From NCBI GenBank assembly GCA_024642205.1, contig JAHEBQ010000030.1, positions 1 to 64,000 of the forward strand: a stretch of 64,000 bases of DNA. The letters are read 5' to 3'. This DNA comes from Planctomycetaceae bacterium (GTDB lineage: Bacteria; Planctomycetota; Planctomycetia; Pirellulales; Pirellulaceae). The notes under the pieces were generated by a model. The model was not told where the DNA came from and did not search any database. It saw nothing but the letters and a program-made list of their open reading frames with translations. Each line of letters begins with the position of its first letter. Position 1 is the stretch's first letter. Shown one piece after another: positions 9,976-20,900 of this stretch. The position numbers and the translations under genes were made by a program.

Positions 9976-12219
9976 ATGAATGCATGGAAGTCACTTACGA
10001 CAATCCCGGATGTCGAAGCGTTTGACCAACTGGTTTTGGGTTACGAATGCCAGCCACATGATTTTCTCGGTCCGCATTTGGCGGGTAATTCGAACGAGTC
10101 CGAATCTGTGCTGGTGCGGGCATTTTTGCCGACAGCAAATGAAGCGTGGATCGAGAACCGGTCGGAAGAGGTCGTCGTTGTTCAACCCATGACGCGTGTT
10201 CACGATGCCGGCGTGTTCGAGACCCTTTGTGATCCACATGTGTTTGAAACGGCTCTCGGCAAATACAAATTTAGATACGTCCAAGGTGACATAACCATGA
10301 CGGAACATGATCCGTACGCTTTCCCGCCCTACCTGAGCGACGACGATCTTTACCTGTTCAATGAAGGCAATCAATTCGAAATTTACGAAAAGCTGGGGGC
10401 CCACGTTCGTGAGATCGATGGTATCTCCGGTGTCAATTTTGCTGTCTGGGCACCGAACGCCCGGTCAATCAGCCTGGTTGGCGACTTCAATGAATGGGAT
10501 GGCCGTCGTCATCCGATGCGAAAGCGAATTCCCAGCGGGATTTGGGAACTTTTTCTCCCGGGGCTGGAGCCAGGGGAAATCTACAAATTTCGGGTCACGA
10601 ATTGTTTCGGTCAACAGACCGAGAAATCGGATCCTTTCGGGTTTTACAGCGAGCTACCTCCGCGAACGGCATCGGTCGTTTCGACGTTGGACAATTACCA
10701 GTGGCAAGATGATGCCTGGATGAAAAAGCGTGAATCGGAGGTTGCCCTCGAACAGCCAATCTCGGTCTACGAACTTCATCTCGGGAGCTGGCGAACCGAC
10801 GCCGACAAGCCGAACGGCTGGATGAACTATCGGGACATTGCGCACGAACTTGTTGAATACTGTCGCGAGATGAACTTTACTCACGTCGAGTTGATGCCGG
10901 TATCGGAGCACCCCTACACAGGAAGCTGGGGCTATCAGACGGTGGGCTATTTTGCCTGCACCAGCCGCTATGGTACGCCCGAGGATTTCATGTATTTCGT
11001 CGATTACTGCCACCAGAACAACCTCGGCGTAATTATCGACTGGGTGCCCGCTCACTTCCCCAAAGACGGTCACGGCCTCGCAAAATTTGATGGCACAGCA
11101 CTTTACGAGCACTCGGACCCGCGTCAGGGTGAACATCCTGACTGGGATACGCTGATTTTCAATTATGAACGAAACGAAGTCCGGAATTTCCTGGTTTCCA
11201 ATGCGATGTTCTGGTTGAAGAAATACCATATCGATGGATTGCGCGTGGACGCGGTCGCTTCGATGTTGTATCTCGACTACAGCCGGAACGAAGGACAGTG
11301 GATTCCCAACAAGTATGGAGGCCGTGAAAACCTGGGCGCCATTGACTTTCTGCGACAGATGAACGAACGAGTCCACGATGCATTCCCGGGCGTGCTGACG
11401 ATTGCCGAAGAATCAACTGCCTGGGGAGGTGTCTCGAGACCGACCTATGCGGGAGGTCTGGGCTTCAGTATCAAGTGGAATATGGGCTGGATGAACGATA
11501 CACTTCGTTACTTCCAAAAGGATCCGGTCCATCGCAAATACCACCATGATGAACTGACTTTCAGTTTGATCTATGCGTTCACCGAAAATTTCATGCTGCC
11601 GTTCTCGCATGATGAAGTTGTTCACGGCAAAGGGTCGCTGATTGATCAGATGCCGGGTGATTTGTGGCAGAAGTTTGCCAACCTGCGATTGCTGTACAGT
11701 TACATGTGGACCCACCCAGGCAAAAAGCTGCTTTACATGGGCTGCGAATTCGGACAATGGAACGAGTGGGACTGCAATTCTTCGCTGCAATGGGACCTAT
11801 TGGAGTGGGAGTCGCATCAAGGGCTGAAGAAACTGGTCAGCGACCTGAACGGTGTCTACCGGAGCGAGCCGGCGCTTCACCAGGTCGATTTCGAAAGCGG
11901 TGGTTTCGAATGGATCGACTGCATGAGTCGGGAAGCCAGCATTCTTGGCTATATTCGACGGGCCAAGGATCCCGATGACTTTGTGGTTGTATGCTGCAAC
12001 TTCACGCCGACGGTCCATAACGACTACCGCCTGGGCGTTCCCGAACCGGGGAGCTACCGTGAAATTTTCAATAGTGATTCGGTTTACTACGGCGGATCCA
12101 ATGTTGGCAATGGCATGGGACTGATCGCTGAACCCATCGAATCACAGGGTCGACCATACTCAATTCGACTTTCCATCCCGCCCATGGGCGTTACGATGTT
12201 GAAAAGGGACTCTCGTTAA
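9976..12219 (+). CDS. glgB: 1,4-alpha-glucan branching enzyme
   Basis: A 747-residue GH13 enzyme that creates alpha-1,6 branches in glycogen, close to the usual length of about 730. Order: N-terminal beta domain (1-110), CBM48-like domain (about 125-225; VNFAVWAPNARSISLVGDFN), catalytic barrel and C-terminal beta domain. Visible motifs: YELHLGSW, MPVSEHPYTGSWGYQ, DWVPAHFPKD, DGLRVDAV with nucleophile Asp425, IAEES with acid/base Glu478, and LPFSHDEVVHGK. No other glycogen gene lies next to it; the nearest sugar gene is the glucokinase at 39.6 kb. Confidence 0.97.
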   Translation: MNAWKSLTTIPDVEAFDQLVLGYECQPHDFLGPHLAGNSNESESVLVRAFLPTANEAWIENRSEEVVVVQPMTRVHDAGVFETLCDPHVFETALGKYKFRYVQGDITMTEHDPYAFPPYLSDDDLYLFNEGNQFEIYEKLGAHVREIDGISGVNFAVWAPNARSISLVGDFNEWDGRRHPMRKRIPSGIWELFLPGLEPGEIYKFRVTNCFGQQTEKSDPFGFYSELPPRTASVVSTLDNYQWQDDAWMKKRESEVALEQPISVYELHLGSWRTDADKPNGWMNYRDIAHELVEYCREMNFTHVELMPVSEHPYTGSWGYQTVGYFACTSRYGTPEDFMYFVDYCHQNNLGVIIDWVPAHFPKDGHGLAKFDGTALYEHSDPRQGEHPDWDTLIFNYERNEVRNFLVSNAMFWLKKYHIDGLRVDAVASMLYLDYSRNEGQWIPNKYGGRENLGAIDFLRQMNERVHDAFPGVLTIAEESTAWGGVSRPTYAGGLGFSIKWNMGWMNDTLRYFQKDPVHRKYHHDELTFSLIYAFTENFMLPFSHDEVVHGKGSLIDQMPGDLWQKFANLRLLYSYMWTHPGKKLLYMGCEFGQWNEWDCNSSLQWDLLEWESHQGLKKLVSDLNGVYRSEPALHQVDFESGGFEWIDCMSREASILGYIRRAKDPDDFVVVCCNFTPTVHNDYRLGVPEPGSYREIFNSDSVYYGGSNVGNGMGLIAEPIESQGRPYSIRLSIPPMGVTMLKRDSR

Positions 12220-12382
12220 CCGAATCAAAACCCGGTGCAGGACCCGGCCCGGCAACCACCGTTTGGCGGGCCGTAAGCCTTCACCGCGTCGGCATCGGCG
12301 CCGTCCAAGCCATGTTTCGTTTGATGTTTGAATTGTCTCTGACAGTTGATGTTGATGGACAAAACACTCTTTGGCGTGATCG

Positions 12383-13564
12383 ATGTCTCATTCACTTGCG
12401 TTTCGACATCAAAACTACTGGAATGTACCTGACAACGATTCGTACGAGCTGATCGTTCCTCCGCGGCCAATCGCGCCCGGTTCGAGCGAGTTCTTGGCTG
12501 CAACGACCGCCGCGCGAACTGCCTTTGATTCGTTTCGCGTGGGAAAAATTGTTCTCGTGCATGGTACACTGGCCGGCACCGATGCGCTGGGATGGTACGG
12601 GCATTGGCAACGCGTAATCCCCGGAATGTCGAAAAAGCTCAAGCAAGTTTATAAATCGGTCGTTGATAAACTCGCGCGCGATCGCGGAAATTACAGTGCG
12701 ACCTACGCCGAGTTGCTGGAAAAAAGTCTGAATCCCGGACCAGCGCCACCCGTGATCAAAGTTGAGCTGTTTGACTGGACCAGCGAAAACCATCACCTGG
12801 GTCGCGCCGATGCGGCGGTTCGATTGGCAGATCAACTCTTGGATGCGAGAGCCAATGGCGAACGCGTTTTGCTTTGGGGACACAGTCATGCGGGCAATGT
12901 TTTTGCCCTGGTAACCCATCTTTTGGGGAATCAGGATTGTTCCGAGCCGGAAATGATCGAGCGTTTCTTTAGCGCCATGCGACCGTTCAACCCGTTCACT
13001 CGGCGAATTGACTATCCGGCCTGGAAGCGACTCCAATCTCGCCTTCAAAATCGGCTGCCAATCCAAGGACAGCAGACAAAACCGAGTCGCCGACTGGACA
13101 TAGTGACGTTCGGAACACCGGTTCGCTATGGATGGGACGAATCCGGCTGCGACAACCTGCTGCATTTTGTCAACCATCACCCGCTGGATCACGTCGCGCC
13201 GTACAGAAGTGTCTGGCCCAAAACTGCGAGCGAACTGATTGCGGCAATCAGAGGCGACTACGGCGACTTCATCCAACAGACGTTCGTCGCTCAATCGGAT
13301 TTGTCCCCTGCTTTCTGGAGTTGGACGGCCTGGAAAAGCAACCGGATCCTACGGAATCTGCTGGAGGCCAGCGAACAGTATAACAATCGGCTGCAGCGTC
13401 TACGGCAGGCGGTGCGAGTTGCCGACAGTGGCTTTACCTGTCTGGTTGATTATGCTGCTGTTGATCCGTCGGCCCGAGAAGTTTTCGGTCACGCCGTGTA
13501 CACAGATTTGGACTGGATGGCGTTCCATTTGAAGGAAATCTGCGCGAGGCTCTACGTATCGTGA
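12383..13564 (+). CDS. Alpha/beta hydrolase-fold protein of unknown substrate
   Basis: A 393-residue protein. VLVHGTLAGTD (about 57-67) matches the oxyanion-hole HG strand of lipase-like alpha/beta hydrolases, and GHSHAG (166-171) is a GxSxG nucleophile elbow centred on Ser168. VTFGTPVRYGWD (about 237-248) resembles the TFGxP strand of class 3 lipases, and HFVNHHPLDHV may supply the catalytic His. No signal peptide or membrane segment is seen, so it is probably cytoplasmic. Possible lipase or esterase. Lies 163 bases after glgB, so co-transcription is uncertain. Confidence 0.7.
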   Translation: MSHSLAFRHQNYWNVPDNDSYELIVPPRPIAPGSSEFLAATTAARTAFDSFRVGKIVLVHGTLAGTDALGWYGHWQRVIPGMSKKLKQVYKSVVDKLARDRGNYSATYAELLEKSLNPGPAPPVIKVELFDWTSENHHLGRADAAVRLADQLLDARANGERVLLWGHSHAGNVFALVTHLLGNQDCSEPEMIERFFSAMRPFNPFTRRIDYPAWKRLQSRLQNRLPIQGQQTKPSRRLDIVTFGTPVRYGWDESGCDNLLHFVNHHPLDHVAPYRSVWPKTASELIAAIRGDYGDFIQQTFVAQSDLSPAFWSWTAWKSNRILRNLLEASEQYNNRLQRLRQAVRVADSGFTCLVDYAAVDPSAREVFGHAVYTDLDWMAFHLKEICARLYVS

Positions 13565-13843
13565 GTTCGCTGCCAATTTGGGTGTTGTTGAAAACCCAAT
13601 GGGGAACCGACGTATCCAGCATCGAACAGCGACATCGCTGAAAGAGAACCCGTCAACGGCTGCCACGATGGAATCGTCGAACTGTTTGGAATTCCGTGCC
13701 GTCTGTACCGTGTCGGGAGAACTCCGGCTTCGATACTCGCGGGCTGGCATGGTCTGAACGACAACAATGATCACAATCAGCGTCGTGGCCAATTCATCAT
13801 TCTCACCCTCTTGAATGAACGATAGCGATGCGGTCACCGGCGA

Positions 13844-14620
13844 TTAGAAGAAGTACTGGACCGCGTTTTCGAATACGGCAAATCCGTCCCCTCTTTCTGC
13901 CAATCCTTCACGTGTCCAGCGAGGATGATGCGTCGGGTCAATGTGCCGTTCGGGGTGTGGCATCAAACCAAATATTCGACCCGTCTCGTCGCAAATACCC
14001 GCGACGTGGGCCGTCGAGCCATTGGGGTTGTGGGGGAAAGGGACGAAACCGTTGAGTCCGCCCGGGCGACAATATTTGAGGGCGAGCTGGTGGTTAGCAG
14101 ACAACTGGTTCAGGATCGCCTCGTTTCGTGGCACAAATTTTCCTTCGGCGTGTGCGATCGGAAGATACATTTGCTCAACACCGTTGAGGAACACGCATTT
14201 GTCATTGTCGGTTTTCAGGTTGACCCAACAATCAATAAAGCGACCGTTCTCATTCCAGGTCAACGTTGCGGGCAGGCCCTGTTCGTCCGGCGGTAACAGA
14301 AAACCGGATTTGATCAGGATTTGAAAGCCGTTGCAGATACCCAAAATCAATTTTCCGTCGGCGTGAAATTCGGCGAGAACGTCGGCAAGTCGCGATTGCA
14401 TCTGGCTGGCAAGGACGCGACCGGCTGCGATGTCGTCACCATAGCTGAACCCGCCAGGCAGGCACAGAATTTGGTAGTCCTTGATCAGCTTCGGTTTTTC
14501 AATCAGTTGGTTGATATGCGCAAAACCGGCTGTTCCGCCCGCCAATTCAAACGCGTAACCAGTTTCCTGATCGCAGTTGGTTCCAGGGGCCCGAAGGATT
14601 AAAACGTTTGGTTGGGACAT
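13844..14620 (-). CDS. purQ: Phosphoribosylformylglycinamidine synthase, glutaminase subunit
   Basis: A 258-residue class I glutamine amidotransferase that delivers ammonia to PurL in purine synthesis. The ATG at 14620 gives the standard N-terminus (NVLILRAPGTNCDQET); the ORF extends upstream with no family similarity. CLPGGFSYGDD and the nucleophile elbow LGICNGFQIL (Cys96) are present, as is the C-terminal GLMPHPERH, supplying His and Glu of the triad. Lies 99 bases downstream of purL on the same strand, forming a purL-purQ unit. No clear Shine-Dalgarno. Confidence 0.95.
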   Translation of the reverse strand: MSQPNVLILRAPGTNCDQETGYAFELAGGTAGFAHINQLIEKPKLIKDYQILCLPGGFSYGDDIAAGRVLASQMQSRLADVLAEFHADGKLILGICNGFQILIKSGFLLPPDEQGLPATLTWNENGRFIDCWVNLKTDNDKCVFLNGVEQMYLPIAHAEGKFVPRNEAILNQLSANHQLALKYCRPGGLNGFVPFPHNPNGSTAHVAGICDETGRIFGLMPHPERHIDPTHHPRWTREGLAERGDGFAVFENAVQYFF

Positions 14621-14719
14621 GGAAATGCAGTAAATGGGTTGAGTTGATAAGGTGAATAAAAAACGGAGGTCGGTCGTAGCCAAATTTAGAACTTACAATC
14701 TTGAAACCGACAGCAAAAC

Positions 14720-17700
14720 CTAATTCCAATCAAGCGTTCCCAGCCAGGCCTGTTTCAACGCCGTCAAGTCACTTTCAATGACGAGATTGTGAGCCATCTC
14801 GATCGTGAGTTTTGGTTCGGTGACAACCGAGCCGATTCGTTGTACGTCTACATCTCCCATTATTGACTCGAACGCGTGGACGTCTTGGGGTTCGACTTCG
14901 ACCAAGAACCGTGTGTTGGACTCGGAGAACAGAATCGCTGCCAACGCGTAACTGACGTCGATCTCAGCTTCCGCCTCGACTTCCGGCATTTCAATTCCAA
15001 TTTCGTCAGTCGAAATATCTGCTCCCAAACCGCCGGCGAACGCCATTTCAGCCACCGCGACTGCCAGTCCGCCTTCACTCATGTCATGGCAGCTTCGAAT
15101 CAACCCGGATTTGATCGCCTGATGCAAATGGGCAAACGTCGATTTGGCCCGTTCGGCGTCGACCGTTGGTACCTGGCCACCTGTCATCCCGTTGACCATG
15201 GCCCAGTGCGAACCTCCAAAGTGATTGCCAGTCACTCCGATCTGGAAAATAACATTGCCGGCTTTTTTCAGATCCATCGTCACACAATTCGCAATATCGG
15301 GGACCTGCCCCATCGCACTGATAAGCAGAGTTGCGGGAATGGAGATGGTTTTCCGGTTGCCATCACCATCGGTATAGCTGAATTCGTTGTGTAAACTGTC
15401 CTTTCCGCTGATGAAAGGAGTTTGCAGTACGACCGAAAGGTCCTGGCAGCCGATCGCAGCCCGAACCAGTGAGCCCAGCGTCTCGGGTCGGTCGGTATGC
15501 CCCCAGCAGAAGTTATCCAGTATGGCAATTTGTGATGGATCAGCCCCAACGGCCACACAGTTACGAATCGCTTCGTCAATTGCACTGGTCGCCATGTGAT
15601 ATGTGTCCAGGTCTCCGTACCGCGGATTGGTGCCGCACGATATAGCCAAACCACGGCGTGATTGCAGGACAGGCCGAACCACTGCTGCGTCGCCAGGACC
15701 GTCGTTTTCGGCTCCCACCAGTGGCTTGATCACACTGCCACCCTGGACCTCGTGATCGTATTGGCGAATGATCCAGTGTTTACTTGCAACATTCGGCGAA
15801 GCCAGGATTTTGCAAAGGTCGTGAGTCCAGTCTTCGGTTGATTTCTCTTCAATTTTTGAAAGCGGCGTTGGTGGGGCAGGTTGATACGTGGCCTCACGCA
15901 CAACGGGCGGACGCCCCCCGTGTAGCATGCTCATGGAAATATCCCCGACGACCTGGTCCTCGAATTTGAGCACCAATTGGCCAGTTGGTTTGAACTGTCC
16001 GATCACTGTGGCTTCCACAGATTCAGAAGCACACAGCGCTTGGAATTCCTGCCAATCGGATTCAGGGACCGAAAACACCATCCGTTCCTGAGCTTCAGAA
16101 ATCCAGATTTCGGTATAAGAAAGTCCTTCGTATTTCAGTGGGACCTTGTCGAGCCAGACCTCAGCCCCGAGTTCTTCGCCCATTTCCCCGACAGCGCTGG
16201 AATATCCGCCAGCGCCACAATCGGTCACAGCAGAGTAGAGCCCGCGATCGCGAGCCGCCAGCATCACGTCCATCAGCATTTTCTCGGTGATGGCATTTCC
16301 GATCTGAACCGCGCCTCCCGAGGTCACATCGCTGGACTCCGTCAATTCGGCCGAACTGAATGTCGCACCGTGAATTCCATCGCGCCCCGTCTTACCGCCA
16401 ATGGAGACGATCAAATCATTCGGTTGGGCTTCCTTGAACGATTTGTCTTTCGGAATCAAACCGACGTTTCCACAAAATACGAGGGGGTTTCCCACGTAGC
16501 GCTCATCAAAATAAACGGCCCCGTTGACGGTCGGTATACCCATCCGGTTTCCATAGTCCCGAACGCCCGAAACAACACCTTTCATGATTCGACGCGGATG
16601 CATCACGCCCGGCGGAAGTTCTCCATACGGCGTACCGGGCGAAGCAAAACAGAAAACATCGGTGTTGCAAATCGGTTTCGCGCCCATGCCGGTGCCGAGG
16701 GTATCTCGAATCACCCCGCCGATGCCCGTGTTGGCCCCGCCGTACGGTTCAAGGGCCGACGGTCGATTATGAGTTTCAACTTTGAATGCCACGTTATAGT
16801 TCTCATCGAACCGAACGATGCCCGCGTTGTCTTTGAAAACGCTGACACACCAGTCGTTTTCGCCGAGGTCAGCACGGATCTGCATGGTCGCGGAAAAGAT
16901 CGTTTCCTTGAGCATGTTGGAGAATGTCCGCGGTCCATTTTCGTCGCGATAGGAAATCCGACCTGCCAACGTCTTGTGACTGCAATGCTCGCTCCATGTT
17001 TGGGCGATGGATTCGAGTTCGATATCGCTGGGTGCTCGTCCCAGCGTTTCAAAGTGGTCGCGGATCGTATGCATCTCGATCAATGACAGGCTGAGCGTCC
17101 AATCCTGACTGATTTGCATCAACGCGTCATCCGACAAACCTGCCAATGCGATATCGCGCTTTACGAATTCGTATTTCTGGCCGAGGTGCAGCTCCGAGAG
17201 TTGCAAAGGGCCAACGACGATCATCTCGATAGAGTCGTTGCAAAGGATCTTGCTGTTCAACAGTTGCTGATCAGCCGTCGACAGATCGGAAACCCAGAAC
17301 TTCTTGAACGTCCGTACAACTTCGACGGGATAACCCAGCTGCTTCATCGCCATCAATGCGCTTTCGGCTTGTGGATCGGTGACCCCAGGCAGCGGGAGGA
17401 CGTGGACCAGGTTGGAAAGATCGGCTGGAGCCTGGGAAAGTGAGTCAGATCCGACCAAGGCAAATTCGCAACGTTCGACGACCGGTTCAACCAGCAGATT
17501 CCCAGTAAGTTCTTCGACCTGTTCCCTTGTCAGCGTGCCCTGAATCAGGAAGCCGCGGGCAGCGGAAATCGCCATGGAGTGATTGATTTGCAGGTCTTTG
17601 GCATTATCGAGGACTTCGGACGCAAGCCGATTGGGTTGGCCTTCAACCGGGAAAATGTCGATTTGCCAGAGGGTCGTTTGGGAATTCACGGCGGCAGACT

Positions 17701-17782
17701 CGGCCTGTTTCGATGAAATGATGGTGTTTGTCACGCGATCAACCAACTTGAGAAAAAGGGGGATTCCAGCCGGAAAAAGCAC
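14720..17782 (-). CDS. purL: Phosphoribosylformylglycinamidine synthase II with fused PurS-like N-terminus
   Basis: A 1020-residue FGAM synthase, converting FGAR to FGAM with ATP and ammonia from PurQ. The catalytic part (about 215-1020) has the PurL landmarks [23 protein letters not shown] and [16 protein letters not shown]. The first 200 residues hold two PurS-like modules, about 38-112 and about 130-200, the second with [20 protein letters not shown]. Small PurL is usually about 740 residues with separate PurS; the large single-chain form is about 1300 with an amidotransferase domain. This is an intermediate architecture, with PurQ left separate downstream. The start is a GTG at 17782; a second GTG at 17734 is possible, and neither has a clear ribosome-binding site. 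Confidence 0.93.
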   Translation of the reverse strand: MLFPAGIPLFLKLVDRVTNTIISSKQAESAAVNSQTTLWQIDIFPVEGQPNRLASEVLDNAKDLQINHSMAISAARGFLIQGTLTREQVEELTGNLLVEPVVERCEFALVGSDSLSQAPADLSNLVHVLPLPGVTDPQAESALMAMKQLGYPVEVVRTFKKFWVSDLSTADQQLLNSKILCNDSIEMIVVGPLQLSELHLGQKYEFVKRDIALAGLSDDALMQISQDWTLSLSLIEMHTIRDHFETLGRAPSDIELESIAQTWSEHCSHKTLAGRISYRDENGPRTFSNMLKETIFSATMQIRADLGENDWCVSVFKDNAGIVRFDENYNVAFKVETHNRPSALEPYGGANTGIGGVIRDTLGTGMGAKPICNTDVFCFASPGTPYGELPPGVMHPRRIMKGVVSGVRDYGNRMGIPTVNGAVYFDERYVGNPLVFCGNVGLIPKDKSFKEAQPNDLIVSIGGKTGRDGIHGATFSSAELTESSDVTSGGAVQIGNAITEKMLMDVMLAARDRGLYSAVTDCGAGGYSSAVGEMGEELGAEVWLDKVPLKYEGLSYTEIWISEAQERMVFSVPESDWQEFQALCASESVEATVIGQFKPTGQLVLKFEDQVVGDISMSMLHGGRPPVVREATYQPAPPTPLSKIEEKSTEDWTHDLCKILASPNVASKHWIIRQYDHEVQGGSVIKPLVGAENDGPGDAAVVRPVLQSRRGLAISCGTNPRYGDLDTYHMATSAIDEAIRNCVAVGADPSQIAILDNFCWGHTDRPETLGSLVRAAIGCQDLSVVLQTPFISGKDSLHNEFSYTDGDGNRKTISIPATLLISAMGQVPDIANCVTMDLKKAGNVIFQIGVTGNHFGGSHWAMVNGMTGGQVPTVDAERAKSTFAHLHQAIKSGLIRSCHDMSEGGLAVAVAEMAFAGGLGADISTDEIGIEMPEVEAEAEIDVSYALAAILFSESNTRFLVEVEPQDVHAFESIMGDVDVQRIGSVVTEPKLTIEMAHNLVIESDLTALKQAWLGTLDWN

Positions 17783-17950
17783 CGACGATCGGTCTCAATT
17801 CACCAATTCTATCGGAGACAGAATTTGCCGACAGGGGTAATTGAAGCCCGCGCCGATTCGCGGCAATCGGAATGGTTACTCACGGAATTTCGACCTCGGA
17901 AAATCTCGCAGATTCTTTTCTGGTAACAGCCAAATACCCGTAACCTGCTT

Positions 17951-20900
17951 TTAATTCGCTGGTCGGGCGCAAAATGTACAACCACCCATCAATCTGTCGT
18001 TTTCGTCTTCAACCAGCAGTGTCTGATTGCCAGCCGATGGCTGGCGGTCAAGTAACGCGATGACAATCTTGTCAGGTAAGTCAGCGGCTTTCAATGACAG
18101 CCGTGAAGTAGCCGAATCTCCCCTGTTCGTGAAACCGCTTCGCAAATCGAGTTTGCCGACGAGTTTTGGATGGTGGTCGACCAGTCGTTGAAGCTCTTCC
18201 TTATCCTCACTGTCAAGTGGGACGCGTTTCAACGAGCTGCCTGCGTTCTTCACGATGGACTTTGGCAAGACGAATCCCCGCAACAATTTGCCATTCCCGG
18301 TCACACGAAGGGACAACGGTTTGCGGGTCCGTGTTGGTACGCGAATCGCAACGACCGAACGTGTTGGACCTGAAGGTGCGGGTGGGTTTACCAGCAATAC
18401 GCTTCTCAACGCACACTTTTGTTCATTGGGAACCAACTGGACAATCTTGCGTTCGGTGGCCTCCATCGAATCGTTGGCGGCGCTGGAAATGGCGAACAAC
18501 GTGACGTTGTTCGCCAACGTCGATGGTAACTGCCATTCAAAGCCAATGACCCGGGATCCTCCCGGCGGGATTGCCGGGATGGTCTTGTGCGGTCCGATCG
18601 GTTGCCAGGGTGAACCTGCTGAAACCCTGTTTTCGGGAAAGTTATCCCAAAAGCTGTCTGGAAGATCAGGAAAGGTCGCGGAAGCTGGAGTAACAAATAC
18701 CCGAACGTCCACCTGGTGCGCCGATTGAAGTCCTCGATTGTGAACCTGAACGTAGACCCGTGATAACTGTCCCCGTTGTACAACGTCGCTGTAGAGCCCC
18801 CGCGAAAACTCGATCCCGTCGTCTGGCATGCTTTGATCATCTTCGAATAATTCAAAATCAACATCGTCGAGATCGGGTGTGAGAAACGTCGGCGAATCGA
18901 CCTTGATGTCGGGAGATTCCCACCAGAAGACCTGCTGACCCACGTCAAACGGATCGTCGACGCCGGAAGGACTTGGAGTCAGACGGCCGCTGTCAACCGA
19001 GCTGTCTCGAATGTGAATTGCAACTGCCGGTTGCGTCGCGTCGTCAATCTGGATTTCCCAAACACCGCGGCTCTGGGTTGCGGCACGCAAGAGCCTTGAT
19101 TCCGCGTGAAACAAAAGATCGTGGACAAGTGCATTTGGGAGGCTTCGATTAAAGACTCGCCAGGTTGATCCGGCATCATCGGAGCGGTAGACGCCTACGT
19201 CCGCCGCCACAAAGATGGTATCGGGCATGGCCGGATCCAATTCCACGCAGTTGACTGGAATCACGGGAAGCCCAGCGCTGACATCGTTCCAGCTGGTTCC
19301 GCCATCGTCGGACCGAAATACGTGTCCCCCAGACAGGTTCGAATACGTAACCCAGATTCGACTGGGATCCGTTGGATCAACCAACAGGTCACTCACATAG
19401 CCAGTGCGCGGTTTCGCAATGGCTATTGCCTTTGACCAGTTCCCTCCGGCAAAGACAATTCTGAAAACGTCTCCCAGGTTGGTTCCAACCATGATCAAAT
19501 TCGGGTTGGGAATCGCCAGGGCGGTTCCAACCACAACGCCTGGGATCTCGATTCTTTTCCAGCTGCCGGGGTTGCCCGAACTTCGTGAAACATAGACTTT
19601 GGTCCCGGCTTTGGCGACGGTATTTCCACGGGCTTCGACGGGAGGATAAAAAAGCCCTTCCATGTCCGAGGCTGGCAATTCGGTACTCGTCCAGCTTCCC
19701 CACGCGCCGCCCTGTTTTGAACGCTCGAGATACATGCCGTAGAAACTGTGAAAACAGATATGCGGCGACGATTGATTAACTGCACAATCGCCACCGTCTC
19801 CATCCTGAACCAGGTACCAGGCCTGCTGGTTCTGATACCTGAGCGTGCCATTATCCTGCGTTCCCGCCAGGAGCCAGGTTTCATGTTTGGGGTTTTGCGC
19901 CAGGTATTCAAATTCTGTGATATTCAATCCCTTGTTTAGCGAATCCCAGGTACTACCCCCGTCAGGAGAACGATAGATACCTCCATCATTTCCGACAATC
20001 AGGTCATTGCTGTCTTCCGGATTGAAGGCAATGGCATGCTGGTCCGGATGAATCGAATCGCCGGATGTTTTTGCAGAAATGTTTTGCCATGCCCACGAGC
20101 CGGTTGCCGATCGTATGCCCTTGTGAACGTTAATTGCACCAAGGTAGATCACGTCCGGGTTGTTCGGTGCAACGGCGGCAAACCAGTCGTACCAGGCTTG
20201 GCCAACATCGAGGTCCGAAGGTAACTCCACTGGCAGGAACCGTCCCTTCACCGTGCCGCGCCGCCACAAATATCCCTTCGAGCTGCTGCCGTCGGCCAAT
20301 TCGTTGGCTCCGAAAGCAAACGCAACGCCGCTTTCAGATGGGGAATGAACCACTTCCAAACGACTGAACCTGGATGGGATGTCCGGCAATGTTACCGAGG
20401 TCCATCTCGTGCCGGTGGTGGAACGGAACACGCCGTCAGCGCACCCCGCCAGAAACTCCCGGGAACCGTCCGGCGCGACACGAACAGAAAGATGGTACGT
20501 CATGGTCGACCGTCTCGATTTCCAGGTGGTCCCCTGGTCCGTGGAGCGAAAAAGTCCATCGGTCGTCGCTGCCAATAGATGTCTGGCGTCGGTCGGATCA
20601 ATCAGCAGATCAAAAAACGCGCTGCCTTCAAAGGGTTGGGTCGCAAGCAATGTCCAATGAGTTCCACCATTGGTTGAACGAAGAAGCCCAACACCGAGTG
20701 GAGACCTGGAATCTCCTTCACCGGTTCCGGCGTAGGCAATGCGTGGGTCATGCGGGTCAAAAACGACCGCCCCGATCGAAAGCGAGGGCTGATGATCGGT
20801 CCTGGGCCACCATGTATGCGCGGCGTCGAATGTCTCCCACACTCCTCCTCCGCCGGTACCGATCAGAATATGCTCAACTCTGCTGGGGTCGATGGCAATT

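Noticed and set aside
12246-12272. Hairpin GGCCCG / CGGGCC after glgB
   Set aside because: No T-tract follows, so not called a terminator.
15977-17086. 369-codon plus-strand ORF antisense to purL
   Set aside because: Opposite the conserved PurL catalytic domain and not protein-like.
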